64,000 nucleotides of DNA from Terrabacter sp. Root85 (GCF_001429185.1 NZ_LMIW01000008.1:794056-858055), one strand, 5' to 3'; numbered from the stretch's first letter, positions 42,430 through 51,773 are shown. The notes: generated by a model not told the origin, from the letters alone. Made by a program: numbers and translations.

Positions 42430-43803
42430 ATGGCTCGCACGCGGCACGGCGCGGGCCCGGAGCACGACCGTGTGCCCGACGGCGAGCCAGGCGATGTGCC
42501 GGGCGGCCCTGACACCGACCTGATCCCGGCTCCGGCGCCGCTGTCCGACGACGAGCTCCCCGCCGCCGTCTCGGCGCCGACGGTGGCGGTGCTCGACGAC
42601 GAGCACGCCATCGTTCGCGGGCTCTGGCGCGGCATCGACGTCTTCCGCTGCCTCGCCCTCGCGTATGCCGTGTGGTCGGTCTGGGAGCGGCACGAGCAGA
42701 TCGCGCACCTCGTCGGGGCGGTCGCCATCCTCGGGGTCCTCGCCGGCTGGACGCTCGCGGTCACGTTGCGACCGGTGCGCACGGTCCGCGCCTACACCAT
42801 CGAGCTCGCCATCGGCTGCTCCGCGATCCTCGCGACCCGGCTCGTCGACGACCCCGACGTCATCACTGCCGGGGCCAAGACCATCCCCTCGATCTGGCCC
42901 ACCGCAGCCGTCATCGGGTTCGCGGTGCTGCGCGGCTGGCGCGGTGGTCTCGCGGCCGCCTCGCTCGTCGCGGCGTGCTCCTTCGTCGAGGTGGTTGAGC
43001 CGACGCCCAACACCATCACCAACTCGATCTTCGGGCTCCTGCTCGGTGGCTGCATCGGCTACTGCGTCGACCTCGCCCGGTCGAGCCACGCGGCGCTCGC
43101 CGAGGCCATGCGGCTCGACGCCGCCCGCGCCGAGCGCGACCGGCTCGCCCGGACCGTGCACGACGGCGTCCTCCAGACGCTCGCCTTCATCAACCGGCGC
43201 GCGAGCGACATCGGCGGGGAGACGGCGCGGCTCGGTGCGATGGCCGGTGAGCAGGAGCGGATCCTGCGCACGCTCGTGAGCCAGACCGACCTCGCCGAGG
43301 TGGGCCGTGCCGTCAGCGGTGACGCCGACCTGCGCACCCTGCTGCGCCACGTCGAGGGCGACAGTGTCCAGCTCGTCTCGCCCGCCGACGCCGTGCTCCT
43401 GCCACGAAGGGTCGCCGACGAGGTCGTCGCCGCCGTCGAGGCCGCCCTCGACAACGTCCGCCAGCATGCCGGCGACGACGCGCGGGCCTGGGTGCTGCTC
43501 GACGACGACGGCGACGAGATCGCCGTGACGATCCGCGACTCCGGTCGAGGCGTTCCGGAGGGTCGGCTCGAGGAGGCCGTCGGGCAGGGCCGTCTCGGTG
43601 TCTCGTCGAGCATCCTCGGCCGCCTCGCCGACCTCGGCGGCACCGCGACCATCACGTCCGGGTCCGCCGGTGGGACGACCGTCGAGCTGCGGATCCCCAA
43701 TCGCCGGACGACACGTCTGACCAACCGGCACCATGGTCGCCGGACGCCCGCGACGACCGAACGCGGGCCGCAGGTCCGCACCCGGGGACAAGGAGCACCG
43801 TGA
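42430..43803 (+). CDS. macS: Sensor histidine kinase, MacS-like (HisKA_3 type)
   Basis: A 457-residue membrane sensor kinase of the NarX/DegS-like class. Disordered N-terminus (1-60), six TM helices (about 70-210), then the dimerisation box ERDRLARTVHDGVLQTLAF with the phospho-His (about residue 242), and an ATP domain with N-box ALDNVRQHA, G1 RDSGRGVP and G2 GRLGVSSS. Located with its regulator exactly where Streptomyces has macRS (SCO2120/2121), between plsC and DAHP synthase, so orthology is likely. The signal sensed is unknown. GTG of macR overlaps the stop. Confidence 0.85.
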   Translation: MARTRHGAGPEHDRVPDGEPGDVPGGPDTDLIPAPAPLSDDELPAAVSAPTVAVLDDEHAIVRGLWRGIDVFRCLALAYAVWSVWERHEQIAHLVGAVAILGVLAGWTLAVTLRPVRTVRAYTIELAIGCSAILATRLVDDPDVITAGAKTIPSIWPTAAVIGFAVLRGWRGGLAAASLVAACSFVEVVEPTPNTITNSIFGLLLGGCIGYCVDLARSSHAALAEAMRLDAARAERDRLARTVHDGVLQTLAFINRRASDIGGETARLGAMAGEQERILRTLVSQTDLAEVGRAVSGDADLRTLLRHVEGDSVQLVSPADAVLLPRRVADEVVAAVEAALDNVRQHAGDDARAWVLLDDDGDEIAVTIRDSGRGVPEGRLEEAVGQGRLGVSSSILGRLADLGGTATITSGSAGGTTVELRIPNRRTTRLTNRHHGRRTPATTERGPQVRTRGQGAP

Positions 43804-44513
43804 CGGAGCAGGAGGACGCCATGCCGCAGCAGGGGAGCAGCACGCCGCCCGAGCACATCCGGGTCGTCGTCGCCGACGACCACCCGATGTGGCGCGACGC
43901 CGTCGCCCGTGACCTCGCCGACGCCGGCTTCGAGGTCCTCGCGACCGCGGACGACGGCCGGTCGGCGGTTGCGAGGACCCGGGCCACGGTGCCGGACGTC
44001 CTCGTCCTCGACCTCAACCTCCCGGGCCTGTCCGGCGCCCAGGTCTGCGCCGCCCTCGCCGCGGCCCAGGTGCCGACCCGCATCCTCATCCTCTCGGCGA
44101 GCGGCGACCACCAGGACGTCCTCGACGCGGTCAAGGCCGGCGCGCTCGGCTACCTCGTGAAGTCGGCCGGACGTGAGGAGTTCCTCGCCGCGGTGCGGGC
44201 CACGGCCGCGGGGGAGCCGGTCTTCACCGCCGGCCTCGCCGGCCTCGTCCTCGGCGAGTTCCGGCGGGTCAAGGCCGCGGGTGGAGGCACCCCGGAGCGA
44301 CCCGTCCCCGAGCTGACCGACCGCGAGACCGAGATCCTCAAGTACGTCGCGACGGGCATGGGCTACAAGGAGATCGCGTCGACACTGTTCCTCTCGCACC
44401 GCACCGTGCAGAACCACGTGCAGAACATCTTCGGCAAGCTCCAGATGCACAACCGCGTCGAGCTCGTCCGCTTCGCGATGGAGCGCGGTCTCGACCTCGC
44501 CGACCCGACGTGA
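43800..44513 (+). CDS. macR: NarL/FixJ response regulator, MacR-like
   Basis: A 237-residue response regulator. The receiver domain (about 20-140) has the acidic pair ADDH, phospho-Asp LVLDLNLPG (about 70), Thr/Ser LILSASG and Lys GYLVKSAG; the C-terminal LuxR-type helix-turn-helix has LTDRETEILKYVATGMGYKEIA and LSHRTVQNHVQNIFGKL. Streptomyces MacR binds TGAGTAC-N2-GTACTCA; a near-exact site occurs at 56133-56148. Overlaps macS by 4 nt (GTGA). Confidence 0.88.
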   Translation: MTEQEDAMPQQGSSTPPEHIRVVVADDHPMWRDAVARDLADAGFEVLATADDGRSAVARTRATVPDVLVLDLNLPGLSGAQVCAALAAAQVPTRILILSASGDHQDVLDAVKAGALGYLVKSAGREEFLAAVRATAAGEPVFTAGLAGLVLGEFRRVKAAGGGTPERPVPELTDRETEILKYVATGMGYKEIASTLFLSHRTVQNHVQNIFGKLQMHNRVELVRFAMERGLDLADPT

Positions 44514-44548
44514 CCGCATCGACCCGGGCTGACCCGGCTCCGCCGCCC

Positions 44549-44572
44549 GGACGGCATACGTCCTCGGTGGAG
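44549..44572 (+). repeat. Dispersed GGACGGCATACG element, copy 2
   Basis: GGACGGCATACGTCCTCGGT in the gap between macR and the DAHP synthase gene; near-identical to 11305-11328. A coding-region relative, GGACGGCCTACGCCATCGGG, occurs at 58004. Confidence 0.5.
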
Positions 44573-44646
44573 CGACCGCGGCGCTCGAAGGTTTCGGGAT
44601 GCGGACCCGGGCGGGGGCACCCCCGTGCGACGTCTACGCTGGCGGG

Positions 44647-46035
44647 GTGAACACGAGGACCGCCACCGCCGATGCCGGCCTCGAACCCGTTGACGGGTCC
44701 GAGGCCCTCGCCGCCCTCACGGCCGCGGCCACCGAGCTCGAGGCCCAGCAGCAGCCTGCCTGGCCCGACACGGCTGCCCTGGCCGAGGTGATCGAGACCC
44801 TCGCCTCGTATCCTCCGCTCGTCTTCGCGGGCGAGTGCGACATCCTCACCGACCGGATGGCCAAGGCCGCCGTGGGTGAGGCCTTCGTGCTCCAGGGTGG
44901 CGACTGCGCCGAGACCTTCGCCTCCGCGACGGCCGACAACATCCGCGACCGCATCAAGACGATCCTCCAGATGGCCGCGGTGCTGACCTACGGCGCATCG
45001 GTGCCCGTCATCAAGATCGGGCGCATGGCCGGACAGTACGCCAAGCCGCGCAGCTCGACCGTCGAGACCCGCGAGGGCGTGACCCTGCCTGCCTTCCGCG
45101 GCGACATGGTCAACGACTTCGCGTTCCACGAGACCGCCCGCATCCCCGACCCGCAGCGCCTCGTCCGGGCCTACCACGCGAGCTCGGCGACCCTCAACCT
45201 CGTGCGCGCTTTCACGACCGGTGGATTCGCCGACCTGCGGCACGTCCACGACTGGAACCGTGGTTTCGTCGCCAACTCGGCCAACCAGCGCTACGAGAAG
45301 ATCGCCAAGGACATCGACAAGGCGATGCGCTTCATGTGGGCCTGTGGTGCCGACTTCGACGCCATGCGCACCGTCGAGTTCTACGCCGCCCACGAGGCGC
45401 TGCTGCTCGACTACGAGCGGCCCCTGACGCGCATCGACTCGCGCTCGGGGCGTCTCTACGACACGTCCGGTCACTTCGTCTGGGTCGGCGAGCGCACCCG
45501 TCAGCTCGACGGCGCCCACGTCGACTTCGTCTCGCGCATCAGCAACCCCATCGGCGTCAAGCTCGGGCCCAAGGCCGACATCGACGAGGTGCTGCGCCTC
45601 ATCGACACGGTCGACCCGAACCGCACGCCGGGCCGCCTGACCTTCATCACCCGCATGGGCGCGGGCACGATCCGCGACGCCCTGCCGGCTCTCGTCGACA
45701 AGGTGACGGCGTCCGGTGCCACCGTGACGTGGATCTGCGACCCGATGCACGGCAACACCTTCGAGAGCCCGTCCGGCTACAAGACGCGTGACTTCGAGGA
45801 CATCGTGGAGGAGGTGCGCGGCTTCTTCGAGGTGCACCAGTCCCTCGGCACGATCCCCGGCGGCATCCACGTCGAGCTCACCGGCAACGACGTCACCGAG
45901 TGCCTCGGCGGCGCGGAGAAGATCATCGACTCCGACCTCGAGAAGCGCTACGAGTCCGTGTGCGACCCCCGCCTGAACCACCAGCAGTCACTGGAGCTCG
46001 CGTTCCTCGTCGCCGAGATGCTCGGCCAGGCCTGA
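44647..46035 (+). CDS. aroG: 3-deoxy-7-phosphoheptulonate synthase, class II
   Basis: First shikimate-pathway enzyme: phosphoenolpyruvate + erythrose 4-phosphate to DAHP. 462 residues, type II (plant/mycobacterial, Rv2178c) with QGGDCAETFA, PVIKIGRMAGQYAKPRSS, GDMVNDF, NPIGVKLGP, WICDPMHGNTFES and GGIHVELTGNDVTECLGG; the metal-binding Cys, His and Glu are present. The GTG start has TACGCT exactly 6 nt upstream and no good Shine-Dalgarno, so it is probably leaderless. ltaE follows after 3 nt. Confidence 0.97.
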   Translation: MNTRTATADAGLEPVDGSEALAALTAAATELEAQQQPAWPDTAALAEVIETLASYPPLVFAGECDILTDRMAKAAVGEAFVLQGGDCAETFASATADNIRDRIKTILQMAAVLTYGASVPVIKIGRMAGQYAKPRSSTVETREGVTLPAFRGDMVNDFAFHETARIPDPQRLVRAYHASSATLNLVRAFTTGGFADLRHVHDWNRGFVANSANQRYEKIAKDIDKAMRFMWACGADFDAMRTVEFYAAHEALLLDYERPLTRIDSRSGRLYDTSGHFVWVGERTRQLDGAHVDFVSRISNPIGVKLGPKADIDEVLRLIDTVDPNRTPGRLTFITRMGAGTIRDALPALVDKVTASGATVTWICDPMHGNTFESPSGYKTRDFEDIVEEVRGFFEVHQSLGTIPGGIHVELTGNDVTECLGGAEKIIDSDLEKRYESVCDPRLNHQQSLELAFLVAEMLGQA

Positions 46036-46038
46036 GCG

Positions 46039-47106
46039 GTGGCGGCGACGAGTCCCTTCCGGGCAGACCTGCTCAGCGACACCCTGACCCGGCCCTCCGA
46101 GGCCATGCGCGAGGCCATGGCGCGCGCGGAGGTCGGCGACGACGTCTTCGGCGAGGACCCGACGCTGCGCGCCCTCGAGGAGCGCGTCGCCGGGATGCTC
46201 GGGCACGAGGCCGCGCTCTTCACGCCCTCGGGCTCGATGGCCAACCAGCTCGGCGTGCGGCTGCACGTCAAGCCGGGCGAGGAGCTCATCGGCGACTCGC
46301 TCGCCCACGTCGTGCGGGCCGAGCTCGGGGCCGCCGCGGTGCTCTCGGGCATCTCGTCGCGCACCTGGGTCTCCGAGCGCGGTCGCTTCCGCGCCGACGA
46401 CGCCGCGTCCCTCATGATCACCGGCGTCGGGCCGTACCAGGTCTGCACGTCGCTCGTGATCGTCGAGAACACCCACAACTTCGGCGGCGGCACCGTGCAG
46501 TCGCTCGACGAGATCCGCCGGGCGCGGGAGGTCACGCGTCAGCGCGGGGTCGCCATGCACCTCGACGGGGCGCGGCTCTTCAACGCGCACGTCGCCTCCG
46601 GAGTGCCGGTCGGTGACTACGGCCGTGAGTTCGACACCGTCTCGATCTGTCTGAGCAAGGGTCTCGGCGCTCCGGTCGGCAGCGTGCTCGTGGGCTCGGC
46701 CGATGCCATGGCCGAGTCGCGCATCTGGCGCAAGCGCTTCGGCGGAGGCATGAGGCAGGCCGGGATCCTCGCTGCCGCAGGCCTTTTCGCGCTCGACCAC
46801 AACGTCGAGCGCCTGGCCGACGACCACGCCCGGGCGCGACGAGCCGCCGAGGCGATGGCGGAGGCCGCCCCCGGCGCCGTCGACCTGGCCACGGTCGAGA
46901 CCAACATCGTCATCGTCGAGGTGGCCGCGGTCGGTTGGACCTCCGCCGCCTTCGTCGACGCAGCCCTCGCCGCCGGCGTGAGGACGTATGCCGTGGGGCC
47001 GGGTGCCGTGCGTCTCGTCTGGCACCTCGACGTCGACGACGCCGGCACCGACGTCGCGGTCGACGTCCTCACCGGCCTGCTGCGCGCGGCGCCCGAGGCC
47101 GCCTGA
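46039..47106 (+). CDS. ltaE: Low-specificity L-threonine aldolase
   Basis: PLP enzyme that splits threonine/allo-threonine to glycine and acetaldehyde. 355 residues. Motifs: RADLLSDTLTRPSEAM, GDDVFGEDPT, EHEAALFTPSGSMANQLG-like, ENTHNFGGGTV, LDGARLFNA (PLP Asp) and the Schiff-base Lys in CLSKGLGAPVGS. GTG start 3 nt after aroG, so co-transcribed. Ends at a pair of palindromes shared with the convergent EamA gene. Not part of the mycobacterial block; probably a local insertion. Confidence 0.95.
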   Translation: MAATSPFRADLLSDTLTRPSEAMREAMARAEVGDDVFGEDPTLRALEERVAGMLGHEAALFTPSGSMANQLGVRLHVKPGEELIGDSLAHVVRAELGAAAVLSGISSRTWVSERGRFRADDAASLMITGVGPYQVCTSLVIVENTHNFGGGTVQSLDEIRRAREVTRQRGVAMHLDGARLFNAHVASGVPVGDYGREFDTVSICLSKGLGAPVGSVLVGSADAMAESRIWRKRFGGGMRQAGILAAAGLFALDHNVERLADDHARARRAAEAMAEAAPGAVDLATVETNIVIVEVAAVGWTSAAFVDAALAAGVRTYAVGPGAVRLVWHLDVDDAGTDVAVDVLTGLLRAAPEAA

Positions 47107-47126
47107 CCCGGACGCACGCCTCCCCG

Positions 47127-47198
47127 CACCGAACGCCGCGTTCGGTGCCGAACTCACTGGTAGAAGAGCGCTTTCGCCACCGAACGCCGCGTTCGGTG
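47127..47198. terminator. Duplicated palindrome CACCGAACG-CCG-CGTTCGGTG
   Basis: The identical 21-bp palindrome occurs at 47127-47147 and 47178-47198, between the convergent ltaE and EamA genes. Each can form a 9-bp stem with a CCG loop; in the outer flanks CCCC and GGGG extend the pairing across the pair. Likely bidirectional terminator, or a small palindromic repeat family. Confidence 0.75.
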
Positions 47199-47214
47199 GG
47201 GAGGGTGGGTGGTC

Positions 47215-48114
47215 TCAGACCTCGTGGTGGAGGGCCTCGCTGGGCAGCTCGCCCGGGCGCCGCCGCGCGAGGAGCTCGACGGCGTACATCGCGGTGAGCA
47301 CGAGCGCGCCGCCGATGACCATCCGCAGCGTCGCGGTCTCGTCGCCCAGGGTCACGGCGAAGAACGCCGCGAAGACCGGCTCGAGCGTCATGACGATGGC
47401 CGCCCGCGTGGCCGGCATGTGCGCCTGCGCCCACGTCTGGACCCACAGGGCCAGGATGCTGGCGAAGACGACCATGTAGAGCACCGACGCCCACTGGCCC
47501 GGCCCGCTCGGCAGGACGACGCCACCGGGCAGGGCGCCGAGGACGCAGAGCACGGCGATGACGACCATCTGCACGACGGACAGACCGGTCGCGATCTCGG
47601 AGGCGCTGTAGCGGCCGAGGCCGACGATGTGCAGGGCGTAGAGAGCGGCGGCGAGCAGGGTGAGGGCCTCGCCGACCCCGACGGAGAAGCCGTTGAGCGA
47701 GAGCAGGGCCAGGCCCACGGTCGCGAGCCCGACTGCCGCCCAGGTGGATCCGGCCACGCGCTCGCGCAGCAGGACGGCCGTGAAGACCGGGGTGAGCACG
47801 ACGTAGGTGCCGGTGATGAAGCCCGACACGGAGGCCGGTGTCGTCGCGAGGCCCTGCGTCTGGAAGATCTGGGCCAGACCGTAGAGGGCGCCGAGACCGA
47901 CTCCCACGAGGACCTGACGACGGCTCAGGGCCCGCACCGGCCGCCAGAACACGAGAAGCATGATGACTGCGGACAGGCTGAAACGCACCGCGAGGAAGTC
48001 GACGGGCGGGACGGTCTCGACCAGATCGCGGATGAGGAAGAACGTCGAGCCCCACACGGCGGTGAGGGCGACGAGGAGCAGGGTGGCCAGGCGCGTGCGC
48101 GCCGCAGGTGTCAC
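47215..48114 (-). CDS. EamA/DMT family transporter
   Basis: A 299-residue inner-membrane carrier with ten predicted TM helices in two EamA repeats (RhaT-like). Typical starts: TAVWGSTFFLIRDL and PPVDFLAVRFSLSA in repeat 1; ETLTLLAAALYALHIVGLGRYS and TLEPVFAAFFAVTLGDE in repeat 2. Cargo is unknown; metabolite or amino-acid export is common in the family, and the neighbouring threonine aldolase does not settle it. GTG start 8 nt after pknL, so the two minus-strand genes may be co-transcribed. Confidence 0.88.
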   Translation of the reverse strand: MTPAARTRLATLLLVALTAVWGSTFFLIRDLVETVPPVDFLAVRFSLSAVIMLLVFWRPVRALSRRQVLVGVGLGALYGLAQIFQTQGLATTPASVSGFITGTYVVLTPVFTAVLLRERVAGSTWAAVGLATVGLALLSLNGFSVGVGEALTLLAAALYALHIVGLGRYSASEIATGLSVVQMVVIAVLCVLGALPGGVVLPSGPGQWASVLYMVVFASILALWVQTWAQAHMPATRAAIVMTLEPVFAAFFAVTLGDETATLRMVIGGALVLTAMYAVELLARRRPGELPSEALHHEV

Positions 48115-48122
48115 GGACGGCC

Positions 48123-50114
48123 TCAGACGATCGTCAGGTGGATCGTCGTGCCCTTGGGCACGGGCGTGCCCGCTGCGGGGTCCTGGGCCCGGACCTTCTT
48201 CTCGAAGAGCTCACCGAAGGGGTACTGCTTGTCGACCTTGAAGCCGAGGTCGGTCAACGTCTTCTCGGCGGGGGTGTCCTGCTGGTCGACGACGTTGGGC
48301 ACGGGCACCAGCACCGGCCCCTTCGACACGACGACCGTGACGGCGTCGCCACGGTGCAGCGTGCCCTTGTCGGGTGACTGTGAGACGACCTGGCCGGCGG
48401 GCACGGCGTCGCTGTTGACGTCCGCGCCGCGCTGCACCGTGAGCCCGGCCCTCGTGATGGCTGCCGAGGCCGCGTCGAACGGTGCGCCGGTGACCGTGGG
48501 CACCTCGATCGGCTCGCGCCCCTTCGAGACGACGACGGACACCGAGGTGCTGCGCTTGACGGACTCGCCGGGTGCGGGGTCCTGGGAGATGACGACTCCC
48601 TTGGCCACCGTCTCGCTCCACTCCTCGGAGCGGTCGCCGAGCCGGAGCGTCAGGGGTGACAGGGTCGCCCCGACGTCGCCGAGCCGGGCGCCGACGAGCT
48701 TCGGGACGGCATACCGCTCCTTGCCCTTGGAGACGACGAGACGGACGGTCGACTCCTTGCCGAGCTCGCTCCCCGCGCCGGGCTCGACGCGGAGCACGAC
48801 GCCCTTGGCCCTGCCCTCGGAGAACTCCTCGACGGTCTCGACCGTCAGGGCGGCCTGTTCGATCGCGCCCTCGGCCTGAGCGACCGGCTGGCCGACCACG
48901 GCCGGCACGACGGTCGAGCCTCCCGGTCCGGCCGTGAACCACCAGCCTCCGAACGCGACACCGCCGACGACGAGGAGGGCCGCGAGCCAGAGCGGCCACC
49001 GTCGTCGGCGGCCGGCCCGTCGGTCGATCGGCATGGCTGCGGTGTGCTCGAGGGCGGGACCGTCGTCGTGGACGGGCATCCCGGCGAGGGCCGCGCGTCC
49101 GACCTCGTTGGGTCGGGTGCGGTGGCGCTCGGGGGAGCTCGGCAGGTCGGCCCGCTCCGGCCGAGCCGGGGCGGGCAGGTGCGTCGTCGACGAGACGGAC
49201 GGCAGCACCGAGGTGGTGGCGGGGTCGGTGGCGACCGCGTTGCCACGTCGGTCGAGCTCGTCGGCCGTGAGGCCGCGGCGCACCCCCCGCAGCGCAGCGA
49301 CAAACGCGGCGGCCGACTCGAAGCGGTCCTCGGGCTCGAGTGCCGTCGCGCGGGCGACGAGCTGGTCGAGCTCGGCGGGGACACCGGGGACGACCGAGCT
49401 CGGCGTGACGATCGATCCGTGGACGTGGTTGTACGCGATCTGGATCGGAGTGCCGCCGGTGACGGCCTTGCGCCCGGTGAGCATCTCGAAGAGGAGCAGA
49501 CCGGCGGCATACACGTCGCTGCGGGTGTCGGCGACTCCGCGCTCGACCTGCTCGGGGGAGAGGTAGGAGACCGTGCCGAGCAGGACGCCAGTCTGGCTCG
49601 TCGCGGCCTGGTTGGTGATCGCGCGCGCGAGGCCGAAGTCGGCGACCTTTACCTCGCCGTCGCGTCGCACGATGACGTTCTCGGGCTTGACGTCGCGGTG
49701 GATCATGCCGGCCACGTGGGCCGCCCTGAGCGCCAGGAGGATGGGCTCGAGGATGGCGAGCGCCTCACGTGCCGTGAGGGGCGCCTCCTCGTGGATGACG
49801 TCACGCAGGGTCTTGCCCTCGACGAGCTCCATGGCGAGGAAGACCTCGCCGTCGTCCTCGCCCTGGTCGAAGACGGCCACGACGTTGGGGTGGCTCAGGC
49901 GGGCCGCGGACCGGGCCTCGGCGCGGAAGCGCTCGACGAAGACGTCGTCGGTGGCGAGGCCGGGGCGCATGATCTTGAGCGCCACCTCCCGGTCGAGCCG
50001 TCCGTCCAGCGCCACGTAGACAGAGGCCATGCCTCCGTCTGCGAGGTGGGAGAGGATGCGGTACCGGCCGTCGATCACCCGACCGACGAGGGCGTCCGCC
50101 ACGCTGGACGTCAC
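48123..50114 (-). CDS. pknL: Ser/Thr protein kinase with PASTA domains, PknL-like
   Basis: Membrane Ser/Thr kinase, 663 residues. Kinase domain (about 15-280): LADGGMASVY (P-loop), VALKIMR (Lys), HRDVKPENV (catalytic loop), DFGLA, SYLSPEQV. A disordered juxtamembrane region is followed by one TM helix (about 375-395) and four PASTA repeats (about 400-663), which bind peptidoglycan stems. It occupies the Rv2176/PknL position, but mycobacterial PknL lacks PASTA, whereas the Streptomyces counterpart has it. GTG with TAAACT 7 nt upstream (leaderless type). Confidence 0.93.
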   Translation of the reverse strand: MTSSVADALVGRVIDGRYRILSHLADGGMASVYVALDGRLDREVALKIMRPGLATDDVFVERFRAEARSAARLSHPNVVAVFDQGEDDGEVFLAMELVEGKTLRDVIHEEAPLTAREALAILEPILLALRAAHVAGMIHRDVKPENVIVRRDGEVKVADFGLARAITNQAATSQTGVLLGTVSYLSPEQVERGVADTRSDVYAAGLLLFEMLTGRKAVTGGTPIQIAYNHVHGSIVTPSSVVPGVPAELDQLVARATALEPEDRFESAAAFVAALRGVRRGLTADELDRRGNAVATDPATTSVLPSVSSTTHLPAPARPERADLPSSPERHRTRPNEVGRAALAGMPVHDDGPALEHTAAMPIDRRAGRRRRWPLWLAALLVVGGVAFGGWWFTAGPGGSTVVPAVVGQPVAQAEGAIEQAALTVETVEEFSEGRAKGVVLRVEPGAGSELGKESTVRLVVSKGKERYAVPKLVGARLGDVGATLSPLTLRLGDRSEEWSETVAKGVVISQDPAPGESVKRSTSVSVVVSKGREPIEVPTVTGAPFDAASAAITRAGLTVQRGADVNSDAVPAGQVVSQSPDKGTLHRGDAVTVVVSKGPVLVPVPNVVDQQDTPAEKTLTDLGFKVDKQYPFGELFEKKVRAQDPAAGTPVPKGTTIHLTIV

Positions 50115-50309
50115 GCCCCGCAGTTTACGGGCTGGGTCTGCGCATCCCGTGCAGGCCAGCCGCGGCGGGGTCTCGCAGTGCGGGCGCGCTGCCCGCCCCG
50201 ATGGGCGCGCCGGTCAGGCGCACCGCGAGACCTCCGCCTGCGCTCCGCGCCCGAGGGGCCGTCCGGCGACCTCCCCGTCGGGCGGCTCGGGACGCGGAGC
50301 GGCACCCCG

Positions 50310-51500
50310 TCAGAGGCGGTCGTAGACGGCCATGACGTTGGCCACGTAGCGCTTCGTGTCCTCGTACATGCCCTTGGTGCGGACCGAGTAGAGGCCCTGG
50401 TAGTAGCCGGCGATGGCCTGCTCGCGCGAGTCCGCGCTGGCCTGCAGGGCGCGGATGATGAGGACGCCTCCGGTGATGTTGTCCTGCGTGTCGTAACGGT
50501 CGAGCGTCCGGCCCGCGAGCTGCGAGGCCCACGTCTGGGCCACCGGCATGAGCTGCATGACGCCGACGGCGTTGGTGTAGGAGACGGCGCGCTGGTACCA
50601 CCCGGACTCGAGGTAGCCGATGGCGAGAGCGAGCTTCGGGTCGACGCCCTGGCGGGTCGCGGTCGCCCGGATCATCGCGGCGGTGTCGGTGCGGCTGGGC
50701 ACGTCCATGGCCGCGAGCTTCGCCTTGCTCTCGGCGACGGCCTGCGCGGTCTTGCTGGGGTACTGGTAGCCCGGCGCGGGGGCCGGGGCGGGGGCCGGTG
50801 TCGTGGGCGCGGGGGCCGAGACGGTGCCGGGGATGACGATCTTCTGGCCCACGTAGATGCGGCCCGCGTCGGCCAGCTTGTTGGCCGCGAGCAGCTTGGT
50901 CAGCGAGACGCCGTAGCGCTGTGCGATGACGCTCATGCTGTCGCCCGCCTTGACGACGTAGATCGTGCCGGCACCGCTCGGGGTCGTCGGTCCCGTCGCC
51001 GGCTTCGAGGGCGTCGGGGTGGAGGGCTTGGGCGCCGACGGCGTCGGGGTGGCCGGTGCCTTCGCACCCGGCACGCTGATCCGCTGCCCGACGAAGATGA
51101 GTCCTGCGTTGGGGAGCCGGTTCGCGGCGAGGAGCTTGGTCAGCGAGACCCCGTAGCGCTTGGCGATCCCGCTCATCGTCTCGCCCGCACGCACGACGTG
51201 GATGACGGTGGCGGTCGTGCTCGCCGGGCGGACGGTTGACGCCGTCGACGCGGCGGACCGGGCCGGGGTCGCCGAGGGGCGACCGGGCACGAGGAGCTTC
51301 TGCCCCGGGTGGATCACCGATCCGCGTGCGGTGAGCCGGTTCTTCTCGACGATCGCCTGGACGGTCGTGTGGTTGGCGAGGGCGAGGTGCCAGATCGTGT
51401 CACCCGGGCGGACCGTGACGGTCTTCCACGGGGTGGCGGCCACGGGGGCCACGGCGGCGTGTGCGGGTAGCGCGAGCGCGGCGACGTCGGCGAAGGGCAT
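50310..51500 (-). CDS. LysM-repeat lytic transglycosylase-like cell-wall hydrolase
   Basis: A 396-residue exported protein. Three LysM domains: VTVRPGDTIWHLALANH, IHVVRAGETMSGIAKRYGVS and IYVVKAGDSMSVIAQRYGVS, separated by Pro/Thr linkers, then a C-terminal SLT-type lysozyme domain with the catalytic Glu in AIGYLESGWYQ and GVMQLMPV. Role: binding and cleaving peptidoglycan. ATG 51500 has a strong AGGAAAGGA site. The N-terminus (MPFADVAALALPAHA) is hydrophobic but without a Lys/Arg n-region, odd for a signal peptide. Neighbour of pknL and of the Rv2175c-like gene. Confidence 0.88.
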   Translation of the reverse strand: MPFADVAALALPAHAAVAPVAATPWKTVTVRPGDTIWHLALANHTTVQAIVEKNRLTARGSVIHPGQKLLVPGRPSATPARSAASTASTVRPASTTATVIHVVRAGETMSGIAKRYGVSLTKLLAANRLPNAGLIFVGQRISVPGAKAPATPTPSAPKPSTPTPSKPATGPTTPSGAGTIYVVKAGDSMSVIAQRYGVSLTKLLAANKLADAGRIYVGQKIVIPGTVSAPAPTTPAPAPAPAPGYQYPSKTAQAVAESKAKLAAMDVPSRTDTAAMIRATATRQGVDPKLALAIGYLESGWYQRAVSYTNAVGVMQLMPVAQTWASQLAGRTLDRYDTQDNITGGVLIIRALQASADSREQAIAGYYQGLYSVRTKGMYEDTKRYVANVMAVYDRL

Positions 51501-51654
51501 GGGGTGGAGTCCTTTCCTGGAGCCCGAGCTGAGTTCGAGAAGCGTGGAGGGGCGTTCGGAAGGGGTTCGGTGAGGTACTGGAGGGTGTTGTGATGCTGCT
51601 GCGGTGTTGTGAGGTGCTGTGTGACGCTTGTGAGCGGAGTGGCGCCTGTGACGA

Positions 51655-51700
51655 TAGCGCATAATTGAGCACTAAAGTATAAATACACCCGTGTAATTCG
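51655..51700. promoter_or_regulatory. AT-rich divergent promoter island
   Basis: A 45-bp stretch with ATAATTGAGC, ACTAAAGTATAAATACACC and a TACAC-CC-GTGTA dyad, far more AT-rich than its surroundings, between the LysM gene (minus) and the Rv2175c-like gene (plus). TATAAAT and TTATAC provide -10 candidates for either direction. Start sites are not determined. Confidence 0.6.
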
Positions 51701-51773
51701 TCCCGGTCTGCTCCAGCACGCCTCGGTCGGCGGTGTGCGCGGACCGGTCGGGACGGTGGCAGACTCTCGTCCT

